From: Clostridium sp. CAG:768
GTDB taxonomy: Bacteria; Cyanobacteriota; Vampirovibrionia; Gastranaerophilales; Gastranaerophilaceae
Assembly (NCBI GenBank): GCA_000437435.1
Contig: FR899625.1
Coordinates: forward strand, 124,001 to 188,000
Reading direction: 5' to 3'
Length of the DNA stretch: 64,000 bases
Of this stretch, positions 25,694 to 34,655 are shown piece by piece. The stretch's first letter is position 1. The number at the start of each line of letters is the position of its first letter. Under the pieces are notes generated by a model, which worked only from the letters and a program-made list of their open reading frames with translations, was not told the origin of the DNA and ran no database searches. Position numbers and translations under genes: made by a program.

Positions 25694-27055
25694 TTAGAAC
25701 ATTAATCTCCAAAGTAAAAATCTCTTGTTAAGTTTTTCAGAGAATTTTCTCAAATTGCAGGTTGTAACTCTAGTATCTTCTATAATTGATTGTAATTCAG
25801 TTTTCTTTTCAGGTGTTAATTTATTAACTGTTTCAAGAGTTGTTGAAATATCAACCATTGCAGTATTAACATTTGCAACAGCTCTGTTTATATCTTTTTT
25901 TAGCTGATCGTCTTTTGTAAGAGAATTTACATATCCGCTTATTTCATTTACGTTATGTGTAATAGCTCTTATATCTTCAGCCATTTGTTCAGCTTCTTGT
26001 TCGTTTCCGATAAGTTTATTTAGATTTTGAGATAATTTATCAACTGAATTGGCTGTAGATAACATTGTTGTTTTAAATTGTGGATCTCCGATTATGTTAT
26101 TAATGTTATAAGACAACATATTGAAATCAGTTGTAGCCTTATCCATCATTACCATAAGTTGTCTTAAATCGCTGCTTGAGTCATCAATTAATCCATTTAA
26201 TTTAGCCATAGTATCGCTTGTTTGCCCTGTTAAAGAATTAATATTTCTGACTGACATTTTTAATTCTGCGATTACTTCATCAGATAATAAATCATTAATC
26301 TTTTTATTTGTTTCTGTTAAAGATTCAGCAGCTCTATATTGCCAATCCATAAAATCAGCTATTCTCATCGGTTCAATTATTGTATAAGGTGATTTTTGAT
26401 TTGGGTATGGCAATGTAATATCATCTAAAGTTGAAATTAATAGTTTATTTGTTCCATTTGATTTAACTACTTTCCCTTTTAAAAATTCCGGTAAAATAAG
26501 ACCAGGAAGATTTATTACATAATCAATTTTATATGCGTAGTTTGTTTTAATGCTATCTTTCATTGTATATGGAACAACATCTTTTGATACAACTTTAATG
26601 TTTGTAATTTTACCTACATCATAGAATTTTTTATCCAATTTCATTTCAACATCGTCATCTTTATAAAGAATATCTTTATTCACCATTGGAATAAATACTG
26701 TTCTTGTTTTTGGCGGTGTGATTTCTAAAAATAATTCACCGATAAGTCCTGATTGTTGAATAGAAAATATTGAAGCTTTTGGTATTTCTACGTTGGGTTC
26801 AGTTATAACAAATTTTACTTTAACATAACTGTTTTCACCATCAATTACTGGGGTAATTTCTTCAACTTGTCCTACTCTTAACCCCATCATCTGAACACCT
26901 GCACCCGGACGCATGCCGTTTACATCTTTGAATTGTATTTCAATTCTGTCTGCAGATGAAAAAGTGCGACCTTTAACCTTGAAAACTACTCCGATTAAAA
27001 GAATTAATGCTAATAATGTTAAAAGCCCTACTTTAAAAGATGATGAAAATTTCAT
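25694..27055 (-). CDS. MCE/MlaD family lipid-transport protein
   Basis: 453 residues. One N-terminal membrane helix (FKVGLLTLLALILLIGVVF) is followed by the MCE domain (FKDVNGMRPGAGVQMMGLRV; GLIGELFLEITPP), with a second, larger hydrophilic segment and then a long helical region that may form a coiled coil. MCE proteins form rings that carry phospholipids between the inner and outer membranes. The permease and ATPase partners (MlaE, MlaF) are not adjacent, although lipid A genes are. Confidence 0.85.
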   Translation of the reverse strand: MKFSSSFKVGLLTLLALILLIGVVFKVKGRTFSSADRIEIQFKDVNGMRPGAGVQMMGLRVGQVEEITPVIDGENSYVKVKFVITEPNVEIPKASIFSIQQSGLIGELFLEITPPKTRTVFIPMVNKDILYKDDDVEMKLDKKFYDVGKITNIKVVSKDVVPYTMKDSIKTNYAYKIDYVINLPGLILPEFLKGKVVKSNGTNKLLISTLDDITLPYPNQKSPYTIIEPMRIADFMDWQYRAAESLTETNKKINDLLSDEVIAELKMSVRNINSLTGQTSDTMAKLNGLIDDSSSDLRQLMVMMDKATTDFNMLSYNINNIIGDPQFKTTMLSTANSVDKLSQNLNKLIGNEQEAEQMAEDIRAITHNVNEISGYVNSLTKDDQLKKDINRAVANVNTAMVDISTTLETVNKLTPEKKTELQSIIEDTRVTTCNLRKFSEKLNKRFLLWRLMF

Positions 27056-27118
27056 TTGATGCCTTTCCTACTTTTATTTTATTGTAGCAAAAACAACAAA
27101 ATTGTGCAAAATTATTAA

Positions 27119-27829
27119 TTATAGATAGTTGGCTAAAATATTTTTAACGTAATTTTGAGTTTCTTTGTATGGTGGCACTCCGTCATATTTATCGACAGCC
27201 CCAGGACCAGCATTGTATGCGGCTAATGCTAAAATTACATTTCCGTTATATTTGTTTAACATAGATTTTAAATATTTAACCCCGCCTTCAACATTTTGCA
27301 CAATATTATAAGGATCTTGTACTCCTAAATTTTTAGCAGTAGATGGCATTAATTGCATTAGTCCCATAGCACCTGCTTTTGATTTTGCTTTTGGGTTAAA
27401 TCCTGATTCTTGTTTAATTAGTGCTTGTACTAGTTTTTCATCAACCCCATGTTTTTCTGCAATTTGATTAACAACATTTAAAATTTGAGATTTTGTTGCA
27501 GATTGAGAGTTTGCTTGAATTGCATTTGCTTCTATTAGAGCGTTTTGAAAACTGCTTTGAGGAGTTTGACTGATTATATTTGCATTTACTTTTTTTAATT
27601 CAGGATTAAGCAATAATGATCCGAAATTAGATTTCGTAGTAGATTGGAGAACTTTTTCAAATGATGGGGAATTTATTTTTCCATTATTTGGATAAATAGC
27701 ATCAAGCGGATTTTGTGGTTCGTTTGTAGCTGTTAAATTATTAACTTTATTAGAAAGTTGGGCGTAACGTTGCATTGCTTGAGCTTGTCCGCCTGTATTT
27801 AATAGATTTTGAATAAATTGTGAAAACAT
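27119..27829 (-). CDS. Lytic transglycosylase with SLT domain
   Basis: 236 residues. The C-terminal half is a transglycosylase SLT domain: catalytic Glu in IKQESGFNPKAKSKAGAMGL, then MQLMPSTAKNLG, and the AAYNAGPGAVDKY motif. It cuts peptidoglycan glycan strands to give 1,6-anhydro ends. The N-terminal 115 residues are Gln/Asn-rich and low in complexity, and there is no signal peptide, so export must use another route or the enzyme rides with a secretion apparatus. Confidence 0.85.
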   Translation of the reverse strand: MFSQFIQNLLNTGGQAQAMQRYAQLSNKVNNLTATNEPQNPLDAIYPNNGKINSPSFEKVLQSTTKSNFGSLLLNPELKKVNANIISQTPQSSFQNALIEANAIQANSQSATKSQILNVVNQIAEKHGVDEKLVQALIKQESGFNPKAKSKAGAMGLMQLMPSTAKNLGVQDPYNIVQNVEGGVKYLKSMLNKYNGNVILALAAYNAGPGAVDKYDGVPPYKETQNYVKNILANYL

Positions 27830-27916
27830 ACCACCTCTACCCTTATCTGTTTTTATTTTATATAAAATCAGATATTTCCGTATCCTCTATTTGCATTAAT
27901 GATATTTATTAAAATG

Positions 27917-29014
27917 TCAATTAATAAACATGCAATCACCGTATGAGAAAAAGCGGTAATTGTTTTTTATTGCTTCATTATATGCTTCAAATATAAAATC
28001 TTTTCCAGCTAATGCACTGACAAGCATTAGAAGTGTAGATTTTGGTAGGTGGAAATTTGTAATAAGCTTGTCAATAACCTTAAATTCATAAGGTGGGTAT
28101 ATGAATAATTCCGAATGGTCATGACAAGGTTGTATACATCCATATTTTTGGAAAGCTGTTTCAAGAGTTCTAACAGTCGTAGTGCCTACTGCTATGATTT
28201 GTTTCCCATCTTTTTTGGCTCTGTTAATTTGCTCTGCAGCTTTTTCAGAAATTTCAAATGTTTCAGAATGCATTTTGTGATTTTCAACATTTTCACATTG
28301 AACCGGTCTGAAAGTCCCTAGTCCTACATTTAATGTGACATATGCTAATTCAACCCCCTTGTCTTGAAGCTTTTGTAAAATTTCTTGAGTAAAGTGTAAT
28401 CCGGCAGTTGGTGCAGCTACTGATCCTTCATCTTTAGCATATACTGTTTGATATCTTTCAAAGTCAAGTTTTTTTAAGTCTTCATTTTGAATTTTTCTTT
28501 CAATATATGGTGGCAATGGAATTTGACCATTTCTATGAAGAACATCAAGAACATTGTCCCCTTCAAACATTAATTCTACAAGCCATTCCCCGTTTTCTTC
28601 CAATCGTTTAATCGCTTTTACTGATAATTCTTCGCTGATTTTAATAATTGTATCAGGTTTGACTCTTTTAGAAGGTTTAATTAACACGTCCCACAAGCAT
28701 AGCTGCTTGACCCGACACATTGGGTTTTGCATATTTTCTTCTAAACTTTGAGTTTCTGCTTGTTTTAATAAAAATACTTCAATTTTAGCTCCTGTGTCTT
28801 TATATCCGATAAGACGCGCAGGTAGAACTTTTGTGTTGTTCATAACCAAAAGAGTATTTTTATCAATTAAATCTACAATGTCATAAAAATGTTTATGAGA
28901 AATGGTTCTATCCTTTCGGTTTAGAACCATCATTCTCGAATTATCTCTTTTATCGGCAGGTAACTGCGCAATTAATTCTTCAGGTAAATTGTAATCATAT
29001 TCAGATAAAAGCAT
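27917..29014 (-). CDS. queA: S-adenosylmethionine:tRNA ribosyltransferase-isomerase
   Basis: 365 residues. Makes epoxyqueuosine in the anticodon loop of tRNAs for Tyr, His, Asn and Asp. Family motifs: YDLP-type start (SEYDYNLPEELIAQLPADKR), NNTKVLPARL, GSVAAPTAGLHFT, and TNFHLPKSTLLMLVSA. Full length. Eight bases downstream of yidC, so co-transcribed. Confidence 0.95.
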   Translation of the reverse strand: MLLSEYDYNLPEELIAQLPADKRDNSRMMVLNRKDRTISHKHFYDIVDLIDKNTLLVMNNTKVLPARLIGYKDTGAKIEVFLLKQAETQSLEENMQNPMCRVKQLCLWDVLIKPSKRVKPDTIIKISEELSVKAIKRLEENGEWLVELMFEGDNVLDVLHRNGQIPLPPYIERKIQNEDLKKLDFERYQTVYAKDEGSVAAPTAGLHFTQEILQKLQDKGVELAYVTLNVGLGTFRPVQCENVENHKMHSETFEISEKAAEQINRAKKDGKQIIAVGTTTVRTLETAFQKYGCIQPCHDHSELFIYPPYEFKVIDKLITNFHLPKSTLLMLVSALAGKDFIFEAYNEAIKNNYRFFSYGDCMFIN

Positions 29015-29022
29015 TTTATTTA

Positions 29023-30111
29023 TTATTCCTTTGGTTCAATTTTTTTTGCACCTGCAATATCTGAATCTGTTACGATATTTTTTGTTCTTTCTTGTTCTTT
29101 ATCAATTTGTTTATTAACTATAACAGTTTGCAAAATTTGTATTATGTTACTTGTAACAAGATATAATAGAACACCTGCAGGAATTGGGATTATTACAAAT
29201 GTACCGATAATCATAATTGGCATAAATGTACCCATTGATTTTTGGATAGCTTCTTGAGTTGGGTCAACAGCTCCATCTTTAGGTTTTTGAGTTGCCATCA
29301 TGATTTTTTGTGATGCGAACATTGTAAGTGCAAATAAAGCGATTAAAACAAATACATCCCAGTGGAAAGATCTTGCTGCAACAATAGTTGGTACAGATGC
29401 TGCTAATACGCTTCCTTGTTTTGTAAATGTAATTTTTTCAACTTCTTTATTTGTCATATCAGTTACTGATATTTCTGCTTTTTGAATTTGATCAAGTTGT
29501 GCGAATTTTAAATTTAGGTGGTCCAAATCAATTTTAAAGTCAATATTTTCACCAGGTTTAAATTCTCCTTGAATTTCTATAGCTTTATTTGGATCTTTAA
29601 TTTTTACATTTTCTAAAGTTTCATCAGGTAAATATACAGTAGCAGTTTTTCCTAAAGTAAATGTATCACCTTGAGAAACTCCGAATGTGCCATCGAAAGA
29701 ACGTCCTGCTGTAGCTCTTAATGTTGTATCAAGTCTGCTTAAAAAGCCGAAAGATGTATCGCCTGCAATTTGAATAAATTGAGGGCTCATTAAAGCTGAA
29801 TATAAAAGAATGAATATTGGTAATTGAATTAATAAAGGTAAACAGCCGCCCATTGGGTTAAACTTATGTTCTTTGTAAAATTCCATAAGTTTTTGTTGCA
29901 TTTTTTGCGGGTCGCTTTTATATCTGTCTTGAATAGCTTTAATTTTTGGTTGTAAATTTTGCATCATTTTCATAGAACGTTGTTGAGATACGTTCAATGG
30001 CCACATTGCAAGTCTTATAACAACTGTTAATAATATAATCGCAAGTCCGTAATTTCCTACAATAGAAGCTAGTGCTTTTAGAGCTTCAATAGTTAAAGTT
30101 GTAAAATCCAA
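29023..30111 (-). CDS. yidC: Membrane protein insertase YidC, with an inserted loop domain
   Basis: 362 residues. Inserts proteins into the inner membrane. The first core helix (VGNYGLAIILLTVVIRLAMW) is near the N-terminus, so the large P1 domain of proteobacterial YidC is absent. It is followed by the positively charged cytoplasmic hairpin, FNPMGGCLPLLIQLPIFILL, and after a long interval HWDVFVLIALFALTMFAS and PIPAGVLLYLVTSNI. Between the second and third of these helices, where most homologues have a short loop, there are about 110 extra residues (about 128-245) rich in beta-type sequence. I recall cyanobacterial YidC having an insertion at this place, which would support the Melainabacteria assignment. 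Confidence 0.93.
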   Translation of the reverse strand: MDFTTLTIEALKALASIVGNYGLAIILLTVVIRLAMWPLNVSQQRSMKMMQNLQPKIKAIQDRYKSDPQKMQQKLMEFYKEHKFNPMGGCLPLLIQLPIFILLYSALMSPQFIQIAGDTSFGFLSRLDTTLRATAGRSFDGTFGVSQGDTFTLGKTATVYLPDETLENVKIKDPNKAIEIQGEFKPGENIDFKIDLDHLNLKFAQLDQIQKAEISVTDMTNKEVEKITFTKQGSVLAASVPTIVAARSFHWDVFVLIALFALTMFASQKIMMATQKPKDGAVDPTQEAIQKSMGTFMPIMIIGTFVIIPIPAGVLLYLVTSNIIQILQTVIVNKQIDKEQERTKNIVTDSDIAGAKKIEPKE

Positions 30112-30196
30112 TTTCCCTAATCCTCATTTAATAGTGTAAAATCTCTTCTCCAGAAGTTTATTATAAAAGTAGAGTCAAGTCAATAAATTGTAAACA

Positions 30197-30229
30197 ATAA
30201 AAAAAGATTGACTTGTTGTCAATCTTTTC
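30197..30229 (-). terminator. Terminator downstream of tRNA-Pro
   Basis: Eleven-bp stem AAAAGATTGAC / GTCAATCTTTT with a five-base loop; on the minus strand it ends in a run of T. It lies five bases past the tRNA CCA end. Confidence 0.75.
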
Positions 30230-30233
30230 TAAA

Positions 30234-30310
30234 TGGTCGGGATGACACGATTTGAACGTGCGACCCCCTCGTCCCAAGCGAGGTGCGCTACCAAGCTGCG
30301 CCACATCCCG
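30234..30310 (-). tRNA. tRNA-Pro (anticodon TGG), CCA encoded
   Basis: Minus strand: acceptor CGGGATG pairs with CATCCCG; the anticodon loop CTTGGGA gives TGG; the T-loop is TTCAAAT; the discriminator A is followed by an encoded CCA (30234-30236). About 77 bases. The bases before it contain ATTGAAAATTAAATAT, close to the sequence preceding tRNA-Leu at 40701. Confidence 0.9.
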
Positions 30311-30393
30311 ATATTTAATTTTCAATCGCTAAACTTGCGACAATTTTTATTCTATGATAAACATTTTTTTACGTCAAGAGGTTTTTTATTATT

Positions 30394-31200
30394 TTATCTT
30401 TTATTTTCTATAACACTTTGTTTGGCTGCAACTCCAAGCCCAATGCCGGCAATTAAATAAGTTAGCCAAGCAAAGAAGTAATTTCTTTTTAGTGGCTTAA
30501 GATTTACAGAGTTACCAAGTGTTGCTTTGGCTGCTTTTACTCCTCTAATTGATGCCAGACCTTCTTCTATAATTGTTGGTAAAAATGCAGCAAAACCAAT
30601 TTTCCCGGCATTTCTTTCTATGAAACTAGGTTTGTTATCATCTTGTTTAGATAGTCCGTTAAGCATTATTAGTGCAGTTGGAACTGCAGATACAAACATT
30701 CTTGATTTTTGTAAGAATTTTAAGAATTTACCTTTGTGTGCGTTTATGGCATGACCTAATTCATGTAATATTAAAGAAGGTTTATTCTTTGGTGCTACTG
30801 CAAGTTTAAATTGGTCAGTATAAAAAGCGTTTTCTCCTCTCGCAACAGGTTTTAGTGCTTCTTGTAGAACTTTTGGGTATTTGTTTATGTTATTTGCATC
30901 AATAAAGTCAACATTAACATTTAATTTGTTTTTGTTGACCATATTTTGAGCAATTTGTTTTACATTTTCTGCATTAGTAAATTCTTTGCCCTGCATCAAT
31001 TTATTTCCGCACCATTCTGATGCTTTATGTAAGAATAATGCAAATGCTTGTAAAAGACCTGCAGTTAAAACCGTTTTTTCTGGATTATATTGGGGCTGCG
31101 GTTCTTGAAAACTTGCAGGGGTATAGAAATTATTATTTTTGTGTAAATAATAATTGTTTTGATTATTGTAATCTGTTCTTACACTACTAATTCCTGTCAC
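30394..31200 (-). CDS. Membrane zinc metalloprotease-like protein (HExxH)
   Basis: 268 residues, start GTG at 31200 with no clear Shine-Dalgarno. The zinc motif is HELGHAINAH (about residue 147) with a likely third ligand in IIEEGLASIRG about 60 residues on, an M48-like gluzincin pattern. One hydrophobic segment lies between them (FVSAVPTALIMLNGL) and another at the C-terminus (LTYLIAGIGLGVAA). The N-terminus is Asn/Tyr-rich and includes PASFQE, resembling the recurrent N-terminal motif noted in other proteins here. Likely an intramembrane or membrane-anchored protease; substrate unknown. Confidence 0.65.
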   Translation of the reverse strand: MTGISSVRTDYNNQNNYYLHKNNNFYTPASFQEPQPQYNPEKTVLTAGLLQAFALFLHKASEWCGNKLMQGKEFTNAENVKQIAQNMVNKNKLNVNVDFIDANNINKYPKVLQEALKPVARGENAFYTDQFKLAVAPKNKPSLILHELGHAINAHKGKFLKFLQKSRMFVSAVPTALIMLNGLSKQDDNKPSFIERNAGKIGFAAFLPTIIEEGLASIRGVKAAKATLGNSVNLKPLKRNYFFAWLTYLIAGIGLGVAAKQSVIENKR

Positions 31201-31257
31201 GTTATTAGTAAAACATGTAAATAAAAAAAATTGCTATATTTTAATATTTATTAATTA

Positions 31258-31395
31258 TTATTTTTCTATTTCACTAAACATTTCTTTTCCTGCTCCGCAA
31301 ATAGGGCATACCCAATCTTCAGGTAGTTCGTCAAATTTCTTTTCTTCATTTTCTTCGTCATATATCCATTGACAAACGTTACATACGTATTTCAT
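31258..31395 (-). CDS. Rubredoxin (short-loop form)
   Basis: 45 residues from the ATG at 31395, which follows AAAGGAG; a longer frame upstream is not supported. Iron ligands are CNVC and CPIC. Compared with 52-54-residue rubredoxins it lacks several residues of the loop between the two pairs (IYDEENEEKKFDELPEDWVC), as in short rubredoxins. It carries single electrons, probably in oxygen or peroxide detoxification. Divergent from the thioesterase with only 30 bases between start codons. Confidence 0.9.
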   Translation of the reverse strand: MKYVCNVCQWIYDEENEEKKFDELPEDWVCPICGAGKEMFSEIEK

Positions 31396-31410
31396 TTTTT
31401 TCTCCTTTTG

Positions 31411-31419
31411 TGTTATAGT
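31411..31419 (+). promoter_or_regulatory. Extended -10 promoter placed for a leaderless thioesterase mRNA
   Basis: TG-T-TATAGT at 31411-31419 fits the extended -10 consensus and ends six bases before the ATG at 31426. No Shine-Dalgarno precedes that ATG. Confidence 0.45.
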
Positions 31420-31425
31420 TGTTGT

Positions 31426-31860
31426 ATGAAAAATATTTTTGAAACTAAAGTTTATTATTCTGATACAGATGCGTATGGCGTTGTTTGGCACGGTGCATAT
31501 TTAAGATGGTTAGAAAAAGGTCGTGTAGACTTGTGTAATACATTAGGTCTTGATCTTGTTTCTATGAAAAAGATGGATATTCTTTTACCTGTTACAAATA
31601 TGAATGTCAAATATAAAGCATCTGCAAAGTTAGATGATGCTATTATTATTGAAACTTGGATTGAAAAATTCAATAGCTTGTCAGTTACATTCAAGCAGGT
31701 AATTAAGTCTAAAGAAACTGATAAAGTATTTATTGAAGCTGTATTCGATGTTGTTGCGATAAGTAATGCAGGTAAATTGTATAGAAGAATGCCAGCTGAT
31801 CTTATTGAATGTTTTGAAAAAGCGGTTAAAGATGATGAAAAGTCTCTTGTGACTTGCTAG
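31426..31860 (+). CDS. Acyl-CoA thioesterase, YbgC-like hotdog fold
   Basis: 144 residues. The 4HBT signature YYSDTDAYGVVWHGAYLRW includes the catalytic Asp (after T) and the usual His. Hydrolyses short or medium acyl-CoA or acyl-ACP thioesters. The start at 31426 is chosen because the family opening FETKVYYSDTD aligns there. It is followed 20 bases later by the pseudouridine synthase gene, so the three genes to 33187 are probably one unit. Confidence 0.88.
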   Translation: MKNIFETKVYYSDTDAYGVVWHGAYLRWLEKGRVDLCNTLGLDLVSMKKMDILLPVTNMNVKYKASAKLDDAIIIETWIEKFNSLSVTFKQVIKSKETDKVFIEAVFDVVAISNAGKLYRRMPADLIECFEKAVKDDEKSLVTC

Positions 31861-31880
31861 GTAGTAAAAAGGAATAAAAA

Positions 31881-32612
31881 ATGTCCGGAGTTCGATTAAA
31901 TAAATATATTGCTTCATCTGGGCTTTGTTCTCGTCGAAAAGCTGATGATTTAATAGAAAAAGGTTCTGTAAGTGTAAACGGTAAAGTCGTTACAGAACTT
32001 GGCTTTCTAGTGCAGCCTAAAGATAAAGTATTTGTTAATAAAAAACTTATTGCGCCAGCAAAACATCAGTATTATAGATTTTTCAAACCTGCAGGTTATA
32101 TAACTACAAGAGAAGATGATCAGGGTAGAAAAACTATTTATGATTTGTTACCTGAAAATTTGTACAGCTTAAAACCTGTTGGACGTTTAGATAAAGATTC
32201 TACAGGACTTTTAATTTTGACAAATGATGGTGATTTAATTAATGCTTTGACTCACCCTTCAATTAAAGTTCCTAAAGTTTATTTAGTTACAATAAATTCA
32301 TCAATACACAGGCATGAATTAGAACAGTTAGCTAATGGTATTGAATTAGAGCCTGGTAAGATTGCTTATGCAGATATTGAAGTTTTGGAAATGGATAGCA
32401 GTCATACTGAAATGAGAATTACTCTTTATCAAGGTATGAATAGGCAAATTAGAAAAATGTTCAAAGCTGTCGGATATGAGGTAAAAACTTTAAAACGAAT
32501 TCAACATGCTACATTAACTCTTGATGGATTAAAACGCGGAGAATTCAAACCAATCAAACCAATACAGATTAGAGAGTTGAAAAACTTTTTAAATAGGATT
32601 TCAAAACAGTGA
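31881..32612 (+). CDS. RsuA/RluB-family pseudouridine synthase
   Basis: 243 residues. N-terminal S4 RNA-binding domain (VRLNKYIASSGLCSRRKADD), then the catalytic domain with the aspartate motif GRLDKDSTGLLILTNDG and the closing MNRQIRKMFKAVGYEVKTLKR split over residues about 185-205. Converts uridine to pseudouridine in rRNA (RluB-like 23S site most likely). AAAGGA Shine-Dalgarno. Confidence 0.9.
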   Translation: MSGVRLNKYIASSGLCSRRKADDLIEKGSVSVNGKVVTELGFLVQPKDKVFVNKKLIAPAKHQYYRFFKPAGYITTREDDQGRKTIYDLLPENLYSLKPVGRLDKDSTGLLILTNDGDLINALTHPSIKVPKVYLVTINSSIHRHELEQLANGIELEPGKIAYADIEVLEMDSSHTEMRITLYQGMNRQIRKMFKAVGYEVKTLKRIQHATLTLDGLKRGEFKPIKPIQIRELKNFLNRISKQ

Positions 32613-33187
32613 AAAGAATAGCTATTTGTGGAAATATTGCATCAGGTAAATCTACTGTCCAAAAAATATTAGAGGAAAAAGGATATAAGGTTTTGGATAC
32701 TGATGAAGTTTCCAAAAAACTATTAACTGTCAATAATAAAGAGTTATATGATGGTTTCAAAAATTATGATGTGTTTGAAAATGGAGAATTTTCTCGTTTT
32801 AAAGTCGCGCAATTAATTTTTTCAGATGAAGAAGCAAGATTAAAAATTGCATCAATAATGCATCCTCAAATTGCAGAAGAAATTAAGATATTTTTTGACG
32901 CGAATCAATCTGATGATTTGTTATTTGTAGGAATTCCTTTGCTTTTTGAATCTAATATGCAATCATTGTTTGACAAAATTATTTTTGTCTATACTGATGA
33001 TGGAATACGCTTAGAAAGATTATTAAAACGCAATAACTATACTATAGAACATGCAAAATCACGTATAAATTCACAAATGCCACAAGAAGATAAAGTTAAA
33101 TTAAGTGATTATGTGATAAATAATAATGGAGATTTTAATAATTTAACAATAGCAGTTGATCAATTATTATGCAACATAACTTTGTGA
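32609..33187 (+). CDS. coaE: Dephospho-CoA kinase
   Basis: 192 residues. Last step of coenzyme A synthesis. P-loop GNIASGKSTVQKIL, then the DTDEVSKKLL substrate segment and the GIPLLFES motif. It starts with GTG at 32609, overlapping the upstream stop by four bases (GTGA), and ends overlapping the convergent CHAP-like gene by 21 bases. Confidence 0.92.
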   Translation: MKRIAICGNIASGKSTVQKILEEKGYKVLDTDEVSKKLLTVNNKELYDGFKNYDVFENGEFSRFKVAQLIFSDEEARLKIASIMHPQIAEEIKIFFDANQSDDLLFVGIPLLFESNMQSLFDKIIFVYTDDGIRLERLLKRNNYTIEHAKSRINSQMPQEDKVKLSDYVINNNGDFNNLTIAVDQLLCNITL

Positions 33188-33799
33188 TACCGGAACAAAT
33201 ACTCTTGCTCCTTGTCTTATATTGTTAGTAACCCCATCACTTGCTGCTTGTCCGTTCCCAAGTGTGATTTCAGTATGCCCATATTTTGAACTGTAACCTG
33301 CAACTCCTTTATCATAAACTAATACGCATCCAGCAGGAAGAGTTGATAGGTCTAGTCCCTTTGTCGAGATTTCTTTAAAATTCTTGTTGCGTTTCAGGAT
33401 GTTTGCGCATTCATACGCATCCCCATATTCATATGCGCCAAGTCCACTGTTTTGTATTGCATTTTTTACATATGTTGCACATTGATGAGTAAATCCTACA
33501 GTGTTTTTGGCTGCTGTATTTGCTAATTTGTCTCCTTTTGTTTTGTCATACCCTGCATCTTCAAGAGTCGCTGATACTTTATTGGAACTTAATGAATTTG
33601 TTGTGGTGTTATTATTATTTGAATCAAGTACTTTTTGTAAGTTTGCAAAGTTATTGTTATAAAGTGAGAATAAATTATTTCCAGATGTATATGTTGAATA
33701 ATTCTTGATTGGAGTAAATTTAAAATTTGTTGTCGAAATATTTATTTTCGGCAATTGAAAATCATATTGTATATTTGTGTTGAAGTTTACTAAACTCAC
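33167..33799 (-). CDS. CHAP/NlpC-like cysteine amidase domain protein A
   Basis: 210 residues, GTG start at 33799 after AAGGGGA. The C-terminal 105 residues show a cysteine-histidine amidase layout: THQCATYVKNAI (Cys), then LPAGCVLVYDKG, GHTEITLGNGQAASDG (His). The N-terminal half is Asn/Thr/Ser-rich with no classical signal peptide. A close paralogue lies 75 bases upstream on the same strand; the catalytic halves match position for position (GLGAYEYGDAYEC versus GLGPYINGNGEYC). Probable peptidoglycan hydrolase; how it leaves the cytoplasm is unclear. Confidence 0.65.
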   Translation of the reverse strand: MSLVNFNTNIQYDFQLPKINISTTNFKFTPIKNYSTYTSGNNLFSLYNNNFANLQKVLDSNNNNTTTNSLSSNKVSATLEDAGYDKTKGDKLANTAAKNTVGFTHQCATYVKNAIQNSGLGAYEYGDAYECANILKRNKNFKEISTKGLDLSTLPAGCVLVYDKGVAGYSSKYGHTEITLGNGQAASDGVTNNIRQGARVFVPVSQSYVA

Positions 33800-33874
33800 A
33801 ATATGTCCCCTTAATTTTCCTCTTGTATATATAAAGTTATTTTTTGTTTAAAAATTGTCTGTTTGTAAAGAAAT

Positions 33875-34525
33875 TTAAACAGGAATAAATACATAGGCGT
33901 GTTTTGATTCTTCTATTTTTTCAGTTATTACGTCACTACAAGCTCTGCCATCTCCTAATGTAATTTCAACATGACCATCTTTACCATATCCGGCATCATA
34001 TTTGTCATATACAATTATGCATCCTGCAGGGAGATTTTTTAAATCTTCTCCTTTAACTTTTGTTTCTTTAAAATTAGGATTTGCTCTGAGTATGTATTTA
34101 CAATATTCTCCATTTCCGTTTATGTATGGACCTAGCCCTACATCTCTTATTGCTTCTTTAACATATTTTGCACATAGCGGATAATTTCTGTATTCAGGCA
34201 AGCCTGCAAGAATTCTATCTGCTAGAGCTTGCCCTTTTTGTGCATTGTATTCTATCCCGTTAATTTTAATGCGGGATATGTTTTCTGTTGTCTCTTCCTT
34301 ATTTAATGTTTCTACACTACTATCATTTTTTACACTTCTAATTACGAGAGAATCGATAAGTTTTGGAACTTCTTGTTCCTTTTGAGTTTGCCAAATAGAG
34401 TTTTGGCTGTTTAGTTGAAAACTTTGAAATGGGAATATTGTCATGCAATTTACTGGCATGAAAAAATTCATAAATGGAAAATAGCTATAATTATAGTTAA
34501 AATTGAAAAAATTATAATTAAACAA
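33875..34525 (-). CDS. CHAP/NlpC-like cysteine amidase domain protein B
   Basis: 216 residues, TTG start at 34525 preceded by AAGGGGAAAT. It opens with an unusual Phe/Asn/Tyr-rich segment (MFNYNFFNFNYNYSYFPFMN) instead of a basic signal peptide. Catalytic half: PLCAKYVKEAIRDVG (Cys), LPAGCIIVYDKY, GHVEITLGDGRACSD (His). Paralogue of the next gene; a tandem duplication in which the N-terminal halves have diverged completely. Confidence 0.65.
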   Translation of the reverse strand: MFNYNFFNFNYNYSYFPFMNFFMPVNCMTIFPFQSFQLNSQNSIWQTQKEQEVPKLIDSLVIRSVKNDSSVETLNKEETTENISRIKINGIEYNAQKGQALADRILAGLPEYRNYPLCAKYVKEAIRDVGLGPYINGNGEYCKYILRANPNFKETKVKGEDLKNLPAGCIIVYDKYDAGYGKDGHVEITLGDGRACSDVITEKIEESKHAYVFIPV

Positions 34526-34655
34526 ATTATTTCCCCTTATATTCCCCTGATATTTATATAAAGTTTTTTTGTTGCAAAAAATTGCCTAATGTAAAAGAAT
34601 GTAAAAATAATTCAAGTAATTTTTTTTGTAGCCGATATATTGGTTGAGGTTAGTT

